A stretch of DNA of 64,000 nt from Bordetella genomosp. 10 (lineage in GTDB: Bacteria > Pseudomonadota > Gammaproteobacteria > Burkholderiales > Burkholderiaceae_B): positions 1,240,001 through 1,304,000 of the forward strand of contig NZ_NEVM01000005.1 in assembly GCF_002261225.1 (NCBI RefSeq), in the 5' to 3' direction. The notes under the pieces were generated by a model, which did no database searches, was not told the origin of the DNA, and saw nothing but the letters and a program-made list of their open reading frames with translations. The first letter of the stretch is position 1, and each line of letters begins with the position of its first letter. Shown one piece after another: positions 53,437 to 62,545 of this stretch. The translations under genes and the position numbers were made by a program.

Positions 53437-56253
53437 ATGGACATCGCCCTCGCCTACGCCACCCTGAACACGGCCCTGCTGACGCAGGACACCCGCCTGC
53501 TGCGCGCGAGCACGCCGCTGGGCGACGCCCTCGTCGCGGAGCGCTGCGTGCTGGACGAAGGCGTATCGCGCCTGTTCGCCGTGACGCTCGACTGCCTGTC
53601 GACCTCCACGCAATTGGACGTGACGCCCCTGCTGGGGCGCGAGATCAGCCTGGACCTGCTGCTGGCCGACCGGTCGACGCGCCGCTGGCACGCGATGGTC
53701 ACGGGCGTCGACAACCTGGGCGCGGACGGCGGCCTGGCGCGCTACCGCATCCATGCGCGCCCCTGGCTGCAAAGCCTGGCGCTGCGGCGCGACAGCTATA
53801 TCTTCCAGGACAAGACCTCGCTCGACATCCTGACGGAGATCTTCGCCGACTATCCCCTGGCGTCCTACGCCTTCGAGGTGAACGCGACGCCGCCCAAGCG
53901 CGCCGTGCGCACGCAATACCGCGAATCGGACCTGGAATTCGTGCAGCGCATCCTGGCCGAGGACGGCCTGGCCTTCCGCTTCGTGCATCAGCAGGGCGAC
54001 GACGACGATAGCGACGGCGCGTCCTCGTCCTCCGCCCGCCATCGGCTGGTGGTGTTCGATGCCGGCGCCGCGCTGCCGGCCAATGCCGCCTCGCCCATCC
54101 GTTTCCATCGCAGCGACGCCACGGAAACCAGCGACACCATCACGCGCTTTCATTCGGCCCTGACGGTGCTGTCCAACACCGTGACGCGCAGCGCCTGGGA
54201 CGACAAGACCCTGCAGGCGCACGCGGCGCAACTGGCGTCGAGCGAGGACGCCGGCAAGCTGCCGGGCCTGGAGGATTACGACTACGACGGCCACGGCCGC
54301 TATGCCGATGGCGACGATGCCCACCGCGCGGCGCTGTTGCGGCTGCGGGCCCTGGAGGCGCGCCAGGTGCGCTACGAAGGCGGCGGCACGGTGCGGCAGT
54401 TGAGCCCGGGCGAGACCTTCGAGATGACCGGCCACGACCGCTATGACGCCCAGGGCGGCGGCGACGGCAAGGCCGGCGCGGAAGACGGCGGACAGGCCAT
54501 CGACGAACTGGGCCATGAATACACGGTCCTGCGCGTCGTCCACGAAGTGGCGAACAACCTGGGCAGCCAGGCCGCCAGCCTGGCCGGCTCGACCGACCTG
54601 GAGCGGGGACGCTACCTCAACCGCTTCGAGGCGCAGCCGCGCGCGGCCGCCGTGCTGCCCGCCTGGCGCGCGCGGCCGACGGCGCCGGAGGCGACCGTCG
54701 CCGTGGTCGTGGCGAACGACGAGGCGCCGATTTCCTCCGGCCGCGACCTGCGCGTGAAGGTGCAATTTCCCTGGCAGCGCGGCGAACGGCCGCTGGCCGG
54801 CGGCCTGCCGCACCGCAGCCATGGCGACGAGCGCGGCAACGCGCCGGGCAGCGACGCCAGCGGAACGTGGCTGCGGGTAGCGACGGGCCAGGCCGGCCCG
54901 AACTGGGGCGGCCATCACATCCCGCGCGCCGGCACCGAGGTCGTCGTGGAATTCCTCGACGGCGACATCGACCAGCCGGTCATCGCGGCCCAGCTCTACA
55001 ACGACAGCGACCTGCCGCCCTACTCGGCCGGCATCGACGGCGGCGCCAACCACGGCGGCGTCCTCAGCGGCTGGCACAGCCAGGCCCTGGACGGATCGGG
55101 CCATAACCAATGGCTGTTCGACGACACCAGCGGCCAGTTGCGCATGCAGATGGCGACCTCGACCGCGGCCAGCCAGTTGAATCTCGGCCACCTGGTGGCG
55201 CAGTCGGCCGCCGACGGCAATCGCGGCGCCTGGCGCGGCAGCGGTTTCGAGCTGCGCAGCGACGCCTGGACGGTGCTGCGGTCCGGCCAGGGCATGCTGC
55301 TGTCCGCCGCCGCCGATCCGCAAGCGACCGCGACCCTGGCCACGCCGGACACCGTGCGGCGCCTGCGCCAGGCGCAGAACATTTCGCAGCGGCTGGACGC
55401 GACCGCCGTGCAGCGCAAGGCGCAGGCCCTGCGGGCCAACGACGGCTTCGACGAAGCCATCAAGGCCGTGGACCCGGCGCAGGACGGCAAGCTGCCGTCC
55501 ACGGTGAACGGCCAAGCCGCGAACAAGGCCGGCCTGGAAAGCCGCGACGGCACGGATCCCGTGGACGGCATCGCCGACGCGCGCGTGGTGATGGATGCGC
55601 CGATGTCGCTGAACCTGTCGACGCCCGCTTCCGCGGCGCTGCATGCGACGGGCGACCTGCACGCCTCGGCGCAGGAAGACGTGCACGTCGCGGCGCGCCA
55701 GACCTACGCCGTGGTGGCGGGCCAGGCCGCGGGGTTCTATGCCGACCAGGAAGGCATACGCGCCGTCGCGGCGCAATCGCCGGTCTCCCTGCGGGCGCAT
55801 ACGGACGCCCTGGACCTGCTGGCCGCGCAGGGCGTGACGGTGACCTCCACCGACAGCGGCATCGACGTGCTGGCCAAGGAGAGCGTGACCCTGATCGCCG
55901 CCGGCGCGAGCGTGACGCTGCAGGGCGGCAACATCGTCTTCAAGTCGGCCGGGCTGTTCTCGGTCAAGGGCGCGAGCCACAGCTTCGAGGGCCCCGCCGC
56001 CGACGCCGCGCAACTGCCCCAGTTGCCCGCGGCGCGCACGGGCACCTATACCCAGCAGGTGGTCTACAACGACGCGCTGGGCGAGAAGTTCGAGGACATG
56101 CCGTTCACGGTGCAGCACAAGCCGGAAGCGGACACCTGGCTGGGCAACACCCCGCTCGCCGGATCGACCGAACGCGTGCACACGGACGAATCGCAGCCGC
56201 TGGAGTACGCGCTGCGGTATGCGAAGTTCAAGTTCGACGACGAGGCCGCATGA
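53437..56253 (+). CDS. vgrG: type VI secretion VgrG spike protein (TssI), second copy with C-terminal extension
   Basis: A 938-residue VgrG at the end of the tssJKL operon. The gp27-like part (about residues 1-360) has RPWLQSLALRRDSYIFQ and YRESDLEFVQRILAEDGLAF. The OB fold covers about 405-540 (VKVQFPWQRGERP, PNWGGHHIPRAGTEVVVEFL). DUF2345 follows (about 620-860). The last 70 residues, from about 868, form an extension resembling the transthyretin-like adaptor that some VgrGs use to hold cargo (YNDALGEKFEDMPFTVQH... LAGSTERVHTDES). No effector gene follows it. Confidence 0.92.
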   Translation: MDIALAYATLNTALLTQDTRLLRASTPLGDALVAERCVLDEGVSRLFAVTLDCLSTSTQLDVTPLLGREISLDLLLADRSTRRWHAMVTGVDNLGADGGLARYRIHARPWLQSLALRRDSYIFQDKTSLDILTEIFADYPLASYAFEVNATPPKRAVRTQYRESDLEFVQRILAEDGLAFRFVHQQGDDDDSDGASSSSARHRLVVFDAGAALPANAASPIRFHRSDATETSDTITRFHSALTVLSNTVTRSAWDDKTLQAHAAQLASSEDAGKLPGLEDYDYDGHGRYADGDDAHRAALLRLRALEARQVRYEGGGTVRQLSPGETFEMTGHDRYDAQGGGDGKAGAEDGGQAIDELGHEYTVLRVVHEVANNLGSQAASLAGSTDLERGRYLNRFEAQPRAAAVLPAWRARPTAPEATVAVVVANDEAPISSGRDLRVKVQFPWQRGERPLAGGLPHRSHGDERGNAPGSDASGTWLRVATGQAGPNWGGHHIPRAGTEVVVEFLDGDIDQPVIAAQLYNDSDLPPYSAGIDGGANHGGVLSGWHSQALDGSGHNQWLFDDTSGQLRMQMATSTAASQLNLGHLVAQSAADGNRGAWRGSGFELRSDAWTVLRSGQGMLLSAAADPQATATLATPDTVRRLRQAQNISQRLDATAVQRKAQALRANDGFDEAIKAVDPAQDGKLPSTVNGQAANKAGLESRDGTDPVDGIADARVVMDAPMSLNLSTPASAALHATGDLHASAQEDVHVAARQTYAVVAGQAAGFYADQEGIRAVAAQSPVSLRAHTDALDLLAAQGVTVTSTDSGIDVLAKESVTLIAAGASVTLQGGNIVFKSAGLFSVKGASHSFEGPAADAAQLPQLPAARTGTYTQQVVYNDALGEKFEDMPFTVQHKPEADTWLGNTPLAGSTERVHTDESQPLEYALRYAKFKFDDEAA

Positions 56254-56261
56254 AGGACGCG

Positions 56262-56294
56262 GCAGCCTGAAACAAGCAGCAGCCTGAAACAGGC
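56262..56294 (+). repeat. 13-bp direct repeat and small hairpin after vgrG
   Basis: GCAGCCTGAAACA occurs at 56262-56274 and 56279-56291. The second copy extends into GCCTG-AAA-CAGGC (56282-56294), a small hairpin in the convergent gap that could help termination. Confidence 0.5.
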
Positions 56295-56305
56295 GGGCCG
56301 CCGGC

Positions 56306-57109
56306 TTACCTGGCCCGGATGGCCAGGGGCGCGATCGACCGTTCGATCTCGGCCGCTTCCTGTTTCAAGGACGCGGCCATCTCGCGCTCGCGCGCGTTGA
56401 TGCGCGACGCCAGGCTGGGCATGCTCAACGCGCCCACCGGCCAGCCGTCCGCGTCGCGGACCACCACGGCGATGCCGCCCATCTCCGGCACGACGACATT
56501 GAGCAGCGTCGAATAGCCGTTGGCGCGCGCAAAGGCGATGCGTTCATCCAGCAGGTCCGGCGTAATGCCGGGAAACTGCTGGAGGTGGGCGGTAATGCGC
56601 TGGAACGCGGTGCGGCGCGCCGCCTCGGGCAAGGCGGACAGCACGGCGATGCCGCTGGAGCCGGCCCCCAGGCTGCGGCGGCTGCCCACCTGCTGATAGT
56701 TCGCCTGGATGGGATAGGCGCCGGTTTGCAGGTCCACGCAAACCAGCTCGACATTGGACAGCACCGAAAAAATCGACGTATCGCCCCAGCGGCTGGACAA
56801 GCGCATCAAGGCCGGCCGCACGACGCCGCGCCAATCGACCCGTTCGCGCGCGGCCATGCCCAGGCGCGCGACCTCCGGCCCCAGGGCATATTGCCGCGTA
56901 TCGGGATCGCGATGCAGCAGCCCCTCCTTTTCGAGGATGCCGATCAGGCGCAGCGCCGTGGTCTTGTGCAAGCCGCAGTGCCGGGCGATGTCGGTCAGCC
57001 GCGTCTCCTCGAGACCCGCGACGGCCTTCAGGATCCAGCAGGCGCGTTCGACGGGACTGACCGCGGCGCTCTCGTCCGGCGTGGCCGCGATGGGTTCGAA
57101 TGGCGTCAT
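56306..57109 (-). CDS. IclR family transcriptional regulator
   Basis: A 267-residue regulator. The winged helix-turn-helix covers about residues 22-80 (VERACWILKAVAGLEETRLTD, CGLHKTTALRLIGILEKEGLL), and the effector domain about 90-260 (GSRRSLGAGSSGIAVLSALP). A -10-like TATACT at 57154-57159 would leave only a 14-nt leader for the longer start at 57133, so ATG 57109 is preferred. It is the last gene on the minus strand of the acyl-CoA cluster and is transcribed in the same direction, so it may be both product and regulator of that operon. Confidence 0.88.
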   Translation of the reverse strand: MTPFEPIAATPDESAAVSPVERACWILKAVAGLEETRLTDIARHCGLHKTTALRLIGILEKEGLLHRDPDTRQYALGPEVARLGMAARERVDWRGVVRPALMRLSSRWGDTSIFSVLSNVELVCVDLQTGAYPIQANYQQVGSRRSLGAGSSGIAVLSALPEAARRTAFQRITAHLQQFPGITPDLLDERIAFARANGYSTLLNVVVPEMGGIAVVVRDADGWPVGALSMPSLASRINAREREMAASLKQEAAEIERSIAPLAIRAR

Positions 57110-57223
57110 GGAAACCGCCGCGATGCGGCGCATAGTGAAGTGGCTGGCGAAAAAGTATAGCGTGGGGGTTGCCGCCGCCGCGCCGCGCGGGGGACGGCGC
57201 GGCGGCGATCCCGGGCGCTACGC

Positions 57224-58201
57224 TCAATCCAGCTTCGCGCCCGAGCGTCGCACGATATCGGCGAACTTGCGTTCCTCATCCGCCTCGAACCGGGCGAAGT
57301 CGGCGGGCGAGCTGCCTACCGGTTCGGCGCCCAGCGTATCCAGCCGCTCGCGATATTTGGGATCGTTGACCATCTCGGCCATCATCTTCGAAACCTGGTT
57401 CGCCAGGTCCGCCGGCAAGCCCTTGGGACCCCAGATGCCATACCACGTGGTTATCTCGTAATCCTTGACCCCGGCCTCGGCCACCGTGGGGACGTCCGGC
57501 AGGGACGGGATGCGCTTGCCCGTCGTCACCGCCAAGGCCTTGAGCGAGCCGTTCTTGATGTGCGGCATGCTCGACGGCAGCGAATCGAACATCAGGTCGA
57601 CGTGCCCGCCGATCAGGTCGGTCAGGGCCGGCGCGCTGCCCTTGTATGGGATGTGCTGCATCTTCACGCCCGCCATCAGGTCGAATGCCTCCCCCGCGAG
57701 ATGCGGCGCCGCGCCGTTGCCGGACGAGGCAAAGCGGAAGCGGTCGGGGCTGGCCTTCGCGGCATCGACCAGCATCGCCACCGATTGCACCGGCTGCTTC
57801 GGGCTCATCACCAGCACCAGCGGCACCAGCGCGATCTGGCTGATCGGCGTGAAGTCCTTGATCGGATCGATGGGAACCTGCTTGTACAAGCTGGGATAGA
57901 TCACGTGGATGGACGCGTTCACCAACAGGGTATAGCCGTCGGCGGGCGCGCGCGCCACGGTCTCCGCGCCTATCATCCCGCTGGCGCCCGACCGGTTCTC
58001 CACGATGAAGGTCTGGCCCGTCTTCTCGGTCATGTACTGGGCCGCCATGCGGCCCAGGATATCGGTGGGGCCGCCGGGCGGGTACGGGACGATCAGCCGC
58101 ACCGGCTTGTCGGGATAGGCGCCGTGCGCGGGCGCGATGGCGGCCGAGAAGGCCAATGCCGCCAGGGCGGTGGACAGAACGTGTCTCCAAGCATTTTTCA
58201 T
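57224..58201 (-). CDS. Bug-type substrate-binding protein with repeated Shine-Dalgarno
   Basis: A 325-residue periplasmic binding protein with a signal peptide ending near APAHGAYP (about residue 28) and Bug motifs YPDKPVRLIVPYPPGG, IVENRSGASGMIG, ARAPADGYTLL and HIPYKGSAP. Its ATG at 58201 is preceded by a tandem heptamer (58202-58235) in which each unit carries AGGA on the transcript. The ligand is probably the acid degraded by the upstream operon genes; no membrane partners are present. Confidence 0.92.
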   Translation of the reverse strand: MKNAWRHVLSTALAALAFSAAIAPAHGAYPDKPVRLIVPYPPGGPTDILGRMAAQYMTEKTGQTFIVENRSGASGMIGAETVARAPADGYTLLVNASIHVIYPSLYKQVPIDPIKDFTPISQIALVPLVLVMSPKQPVQSVAMLVDAAKASPDRFRFASSGNGAAPHLAGEAFDLMAGVKMQHIPYKGSAPALTDLIGGHVDLMFDSLPSSMPHIKNGSLKALAVTTGKRIPSLPDVPTVAEAGVKDYEITTWYGIWGPKGLPADLANQVSKMMAEMVNDPKYRERLDTLGAEPVGSSPADFARFEADEERKFADIVRRSGAKLD

Positions 58202-58235
58202 TTTCTGTTTCCTGTTTCCTGTTTCCTATTTCCTG
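58202..58235 (-). repeat. heptamer tandem repeat carrying the Shine-Dalgarno of the Bug gene
   Basis: On the transcript strand the sequence before the ATG reads CAGGAAA, TAGGAAA, CAGGAAA, CAGGAAA, CAGAAA. The unit nearest the start with AGGA is 8 nt from the ATG, an ideal spacing. Copy-number change could alter translation. Confidence 0.75.
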
Positions 58236-58269
58236 AATTGAGGAAGGAAGTGAACACCCAGAACTGCCG

Positions 58270-58302
58270 CAAGCAACCGGCACGCAACCGGCAAGCAACT
58301 AC
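58270..58302. repeat. 11-bp tandem repeat, three units
   Basis: CAAGCAACCGG, CACGCAACCGG and CAAGCAACTAC follow one another; the last overlaps the stop of the HMG-CoA-lyase-like gene. Confidence 0.55.
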
Positions 58303-59243
58303 CGAGGACGCAAGGGATTCGCGCCGGTGTGCGTGACGTGCGCGGCCAGCTTGCGGTCCAATACGGTTTCGCAATGCCGCCCCGTGTCCAGCAGGCCCGG
58401 CAGATCGATGCCGGTGCGCACGCCCATGGCTTCGAACAGGTCCACCAGGTCCTCGGTGCAGGCATTGCCGGTGTAGCCACCGCCGTATTTCACTTTGGCC
58501 GGATGGCCGCCGACGCCGCCGATGGCCGCGTCGAAATAACGCACGCCCGCGTCCAAGGCCGCCACGCAGTTGACCAGGGCGGTGCCGCGGGAATCGTGGA
58601 AATGCGCGATCAGGGTGGCGTCGGGCAACTCCTGTTGCAGAGCGCGGAACAGCCCGCGCACCGTGTGCGGCGTGGCCATGCCGGTGGTGTCGCCCAGCGT
58701 GATGTATTCCACGCCGTATTCCCGGAAGCGGATGGCATCGTCGATCACCCTCCTGGCATCGACCTCTCCTTCGAACGGGCAGCCGAAGGCCACCGAGATC
58801 GTGCCGATCAGGCGAAAGCTGCCTGCCGCCAACGCCGCCATCTGTCGAACGTTTTCCCATTGGTCGGCGCGCGGGCGCTTCAGATTCCGCTGCGAATGCG
58901 ACTCGCTGGCCGATACCAGCATGCTGATCTCGGTGGCGCCGCGGCCGGCGCGCAGGTCCGCCAGCGCGCGCTCGACGGCGCGCGGGTTCGGGCATGTCGC
59001 CTTGTAATGCACGCCCGGACGGCGCGCGATGCCGGCCAGCACCTCGCCGGCGTCGGCGAACTGTGGGACCACGGCGGGATTCGAATACGACGTGGCCTCG
59101 ATGCGCTGGAAGCCCAGCGCGGAAAACCGGTCGAGCAGGTCTATCTTGACGTCGGCGGGCAGCACGAGCGTTTCGTGCTGCAAACCGTCGCGGCAAAAGC
59201 ACTCGCAGATCACGACGTCCGGTTGGGAGGTGGCGTCTTGCAT
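58299..59243 (-). CDS. HMG-CoA lyase-like enzyme (HMGL family)
   Basis: A 314-residue TIM-barrel lyase of the DRE-TIM group. CRDGLQHE (17-24) holds the catalytic Arg18 and metal ligand Asp19, HFHDSRG has the metal ligands His214 and His216, and GYTGNACTEDLV (257-268) follows. The mobile-loop cysteine that is the general acid in classical HMG-CoA lyase (GGxGGCP) is His247 here (GGVGGHP). The substrate is therefore probably a different 3-hydroxy-acyl-CoA. It is part of an operon with a crotonase and two CoA-transferases. Confidence 0.8.
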   Translation of the reverse strand: MQDATSQPDVVICECFCRDGLQHETLVLPADVKIDLLDRFSALGFQRIEATSYSNPAVVPQFADAGEVLAGIARRPGVHYKATCPNPRAVERALADLRAGRGATEISMLVSASESHSQRNLKRPRADQWENVRQMAALAAGSFRLIGTISVAFGCPFEGEVDARRVIDDAIRFREYGVEYITLGDTTGMATPHTVRGLFRALQQELPDATLIAHFHDSRGTALVNCVAALDAGVRYFDAAIGGVGGHPAKVKYGGGYTGNACTEDLVDLFEAMGVRTGIDLPGLLDTGRHCETVLDRKLAAHVTHTGANPLRPR

Positions 59244-59271
59244 GATGGCGTCCCTTTTGTAGGGTATGGGA

Positions 59272-60096
59272 TCAGGACTTCGGACGGGCGTGACGGCGCA
59301 TCGCGATATTCAGTTCGCGCCCTGCCGCGAGGCCTTCCTCGAAGGAAAGATCGAGGGTGCGATAGAACAAGCGCTTGGTCGACGTCAACGCGAAGGGCGC
59401 ATGGGCGGCCCAATGGCGGCCGATATCCAGCGCCGCGGCCAAGGCCGCCTCGGGCGTTTCGGCCCGCGCGTTGGCCAGCCCCCACTCGCAAAGCTCGCCG
59501 CCGTCGAGCAGGCGGCCCGTGGAGACCAGCTCGAACGCCCGTTTCGGGCCGAGATTGCGCGTCAGGTTGGCCATGACGATGGCCGGGCAGATACCGTGCT
59601 TGATCTCGGGATAGCCCAGGCGGGTAGCCTGCGCCGCCACCATCATGTCGCAGGCCAGCGCCAGGCCGGCGCCGCCGCCCATGGCATTGCCCCAGACCGC
59701 GGCCACGACCGGCTTGCTCAGCGTGGCGAACACCGCATGCAGCTCCGCGGTCAGCGTCGCCCGCGCCTGCGCCCTGTCGGCATCCTGGCCGAAGCCGGCG
59801 AACTCCGTCGTATCGGCGCCGGCGCAGAACGACCTGCCGGCGCCGGCCAGCACGATGGCCCGGCAGGCTTCGTCGCGCTCCGCGTCCCGCAGCGCCTGCA
59901 ACAGCCGGCGCGTGAGATCGGTGTTCAAGGCATTGTGCCGTTCCGGGCGCCGCAGGGTCAGGATCCGCACCGCGTCCACCGTTCGTATGCCCAGGACGTC
60001 CTGGTCCGAGGCGTCCTTGCCGCCGGCGTTCACGTCAACCTCAGCGTCGACGTTGGCATTGATCCCGGCATTGTCTTTATCCTTGTCCATATCCAT
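59272..60096 (-). CDS. enoyl-CoA hydratase/isomerase family protein (crotonase)
   Basis: A 274-residue crotonase. The oxyanion-hole segments are RHNALN..., SFCAGAD (about residues 89-95) and GNAMGGGAGLALACD (136-150). The position of catalytic Glu144 in rat hydratase is Gly144 here, while the Glu164 equivalent is kept in YPEI. One-Glu crotonases often act as isomerases or on unusual substrates. The first 33 residues are a low-complexity Asp/Asn/Val-rich stretch not seen in the family, so the start may be later or the N terminus may be a recent addition. Confidence 0.82.
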   Translation of the reverse strand: MDMDKDKDNAGINANVDAEVDVNAGGKDASDQDVLGIRTVDAVRILTLRRPERHNALNTDLTRRLLQALRDAERDEACRAIVLAGAGRSFCAGADTTEFAGFGQDADRAQARATLTAELHAVFATLSKPVVAAVWGNAMGGGAGLALACDMMVAAQATRLGYPEIKHGICPAIVMANLTRNLGPKRAFELVSTGRLLDGGELCEWGLANARAETPEAALAAALDIGRHWAAHAPFALTSTKRLFYRTLDLSFEEGLAAGRELNIAMRRHARPKS

Positions 60097-60117
60097 GTCT
60101 CTTCCATCACCTCGCCG

Positions 60118-61344
60118 TCAGCCCTTCCCCTGGCGCGCGGAAATATCGGCGTGGGTGTACACCACGCCCGCCGCCCGCAACTCGGCTACCCGATCCGCCG
60201 GCACCCCGGCGCTCGCGAGCACTTGCTCCGTGTGCTCCCCCAACACCGGCGCGGGCGGCAACGCAGCCCGCGGCGCGCCTGGCAGGCGCGCGACCGGTAA
60301 TTTGCCGTAAGGCCCCTGCTCGATTTCGGCGAAGACGTTCTGCGCGCGCGCCTGGGGGTCCGCCATGAAGCCGGCGTAGTCCAGCACGGGCGCGCACAGG
60401 ACGTCCTGCTCACGGAAACGCGCCACCCACTCGTCGGAGCCGTCCTGGAGCAAGCGAGCCTGGATCGCCGCGTTGATTTCATCCGCGTTCGCCAGCCGGT
60501 CCGCGTTGGTGCGATAGCGTGGATCGTCCACCCACTCGGGCTGTCCGAGGGCGCGGGCCAGGCCGTGGAACATCTTGTCGCGCAAGGCCGTCAGGTTGAT
60601 CAGCCCATCGCGGGTGCGGAAAGTCCCCGAAGGCACCGTCACCGGCATCTTGCGGCCGGCGCCGGCGTGCATGGCCGCGTCCAGCATGGGGATGCCCTGG
60701 AACGCGGCGGCGCTGTGCAGCAAGGTAATGGGCAGGAAACCGCCCCGGCCGGTGCGCGCCTGCTTCAACAAACCCGCCGTCACGCCCTGCGCGGCGTAGA
60801 GTCCCGTCGCCACGTCCACGGCCAGCATGCCTATCCGCCGGGGCTCGCCCGCGGCGTCGCGGTTCATGACCATCATGCCGCTGAGCGCCTGCACCACGGA
60901 GTCCGCGCCGGGCAGGTCGCGATACGGCCCGGAATCGCCGAACCCCGTCACGGAGACATACAGCAGGCGCGGCAGTTGCCCGGCCAATGTGGCGTAGTCC
61001 AGTCCCAGGCGTTCGACGACGCCTGGCCGGAAGCTCTCGATCAACACGTCGGCGTCCCGCGCCAAGCGGACCAGCAATTCCGTGCCGCCAGGCTTGCGCG
61101 CGTCCACGCAGATGGACTGCTTGCCGGGATTGCAGACGATGCTCAGCGCCGTCAGCCCCTGCCGGCCACCGCCCATCAGGCGCGACCAGTCCCCTTCCGG
61201 CGGCTCGACCTTGGTCACTTGCGCGCCCTGCATCCCCAGGATGGCGGCGGCATAGGGCCCCGCGATGCCCTGGCTCAGGTCCAGCACCTTGATGCCGGCA
61301 AGCGGCGGCTCGTCCTTCACGGCGTCGATTCCCGCGGCCATCAT
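60118..61344 (-). CDS. CaiB/BaiF CoA-transferase
   Basis: A 408-residue class III CoA-transferase. LSQGIAGPYAAAILGMQGAQVTKVEPPEGD (about residues 23-52) is the family N terminus, VEPPEGDWSR the CoA-binding region, and the catalytic Asp lies in PGADSVVQALSGMM (about 165-178). The family moves CoA between acids through an aspartyl anhydride. Its start overlaps the stop of the second CaiB-type gene by 4 nt. The two proteins differ clearly and may act on different acids or as a heteromer. Confidence 0.88.
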   Translation of the reverse strand: MMAAGIDAVKDEPPLAGIKVLDLSQGIAGPYAAAILGMQGAQVTKVEPPEGDWSRLMGGGRQGLTALSIVCNPGKQSICVDARKPGGTELLVRLARDADVLIESFRPGVVERLGLDYATLAGQLPRLLYVSVTGFGDSGPYRDLPGADSVVQALSGMMVMNRDAAGEPRRIGMLAVDVATGLYAAQGVTAGLLKQARTGRGGFLPITLLHSAAAFQGIPMLDAAMHAGAGRKMPVTVPSGTFRTRDGLINLTALRDKMFHGLARALGQPEWVDDPRYRTNADRLANADEINAAIQARLLQDGSDEWVARFREQDVLCAPVLDYAGFMADPQARAQNVFAEIEQGPYGKLPVARLPGAPRAALPPAPVLGEHTEQVLASAGVPADRVAELRAAGVVYTHADISARQGKG

Positions 61345-62534
61345 CGTTCGCCTCCGGCCGCGGCCACGGCGTCCTGGCTCGCCGCGGCGGCGTCGCCCAG
61401 GATCTCTTCGTTATGTTCGCCAAGGCGCGGCGGCCGCCGCGACGGGCGTCCCGGCGTGCGCGACAGCTTCACCGGCAGGCCCGTGCCGCGATAGCCGTCC
61501 AGCTCGACCAGCATTTCGCGGTGTTGGGTATGCGGATGCGACAGCGCCTGGCCCACGTCGTTGATCGGCCCGGCGGGCACGCCGCCGCGGGCGAGCAGAT
61601 CGCACAGGGCCACGCCGTCCTGCATCAGCAGTTCCTGTTGCAGGATGAGCCGCAATTCTTCCCGGTTGCGCACCCGTTGCGGATTGGTGGCGTAGCGCTC
61701 GCTCTGCGCCAGGTCGGGGCGTCCCAATGCGGCGGCGAATTTGCGGAATTGACCGTCGTTGCCCACGCCGATGAACACGTCGCAGGTGGCCGTCTGGAAC
61801 TTGTCGTACGGCACGATGTTGGGATGGCCATTACCCAGCAAGGGTTGGGGCACGCCCGACAACAGCCAGTTGGCGGCCGGCGGGTGCAGCAGGCTGAGGG
61901 CGACGTCGTAGAGGGCCACTTCGACCAACTGCCCGCGCCCCGACGCATGCCGCTCATTCAGGGCCATCGCGATGCCCAGCGCCGCGTGCGTGCCCGTCGA
62001 GATATCTACCACGGGAATGCCGATGCGGGTAGGCCCCGAATCCGGCGTTCCGTTGATGCTCATCAAGCCGGCCATGCCCTGGATGACGGCGTCATAGCCC
62101 GGCAAGGCACCCAGCGGGCCGTCCATGCCGAAGCCGGTGATACGGCAATGCACCAGTCGGGGAAAACGCCGCGCCAGGACCTCCTCGTAGCCCAGGCCCC
62201 ATTTCTCCAGCGTGCCGGCCTTGAAGTTCTCGATGAACACGTCCGCGTCCTCCAGCAGGGCGAGCAGGCGCTCCCGCGCGTCCGCGCTCGTCAGGTCCAG
62301 CGTGATGCCCCGCTTATTGCGATTGACGCCCGTGTAGTAGGACGCGGCGTCCTCGGTGAAGGGCGGCCCCCAGCGGCGCGTATCGTCGCCGCCGGGCGGC
62401 TCCACCTTGATGACGTCCGCGCCGTGGTCGGCCAGCAACTGGGCGCAATAAGGCCCGGCAAGCACGCGCGAAACATCGATGATCCGCACGCCACGCAAGG
62501 CGCCGAAGAGAGAAGAAGTCGTCATGGATGGCAT
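61341..62534 (-). CDS. CaiB/BaiF CoA-transferase
   Basis: A 397-residue class III CoA-transferase. DVSRVLAGPYCAQLLADHGADVIKVEPPGGDDTR (about residues 20-53), GVNRNKRGITLDL and PGYDAVIQGMAGLMSI with the catalytic Asp (about 146) are seen. The C terminus has the usual PRLGEHNEEILGD. It is the first of two tandem CoA-transferases, 11 nt after the carboxylase gene. An ATG at 62525 is an alternative start. The pair probably activates the imported acid, perhaps with succinyl-CoA or acetyl-CoA as donor. Confidence 0.9.
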   Translation of the reverse strand: MPSMTTSSLFGALRGVRIIDVSRVLAGPYCAQLLADHGADVIKVEPPGGDDTRRWGPPFTEDAASYYTGVNRNKRGITLDLTSADARERLLALLEDADVFIENFKAGTLEKWGLGYEEVLARRFPRLVHCRITGFGMDGPLGALPGYDAVIQGMAGLMSINGTPDSGPTRIGIPVVDISTGTHAALGIAMALNERHASGRGQLVEVALYDVALSLLHPPAANWLLSGVPQPLLGNGHPNIVPYDKFQTATCDVFIGVGNDGQFRKFAAALGRPDLAQSERYATNPQRVRNREELRLILQQELLMQDGVALCDLLARGGVPAGPINDVGQALSHPHTQHREMLVELDGYRGTGLPVKLSRTPGRPSRRPPRLGEHNEEILGDAAAASQDAVAAAGGER

Positions 62535-62545
62535 TCCGCAATGGG

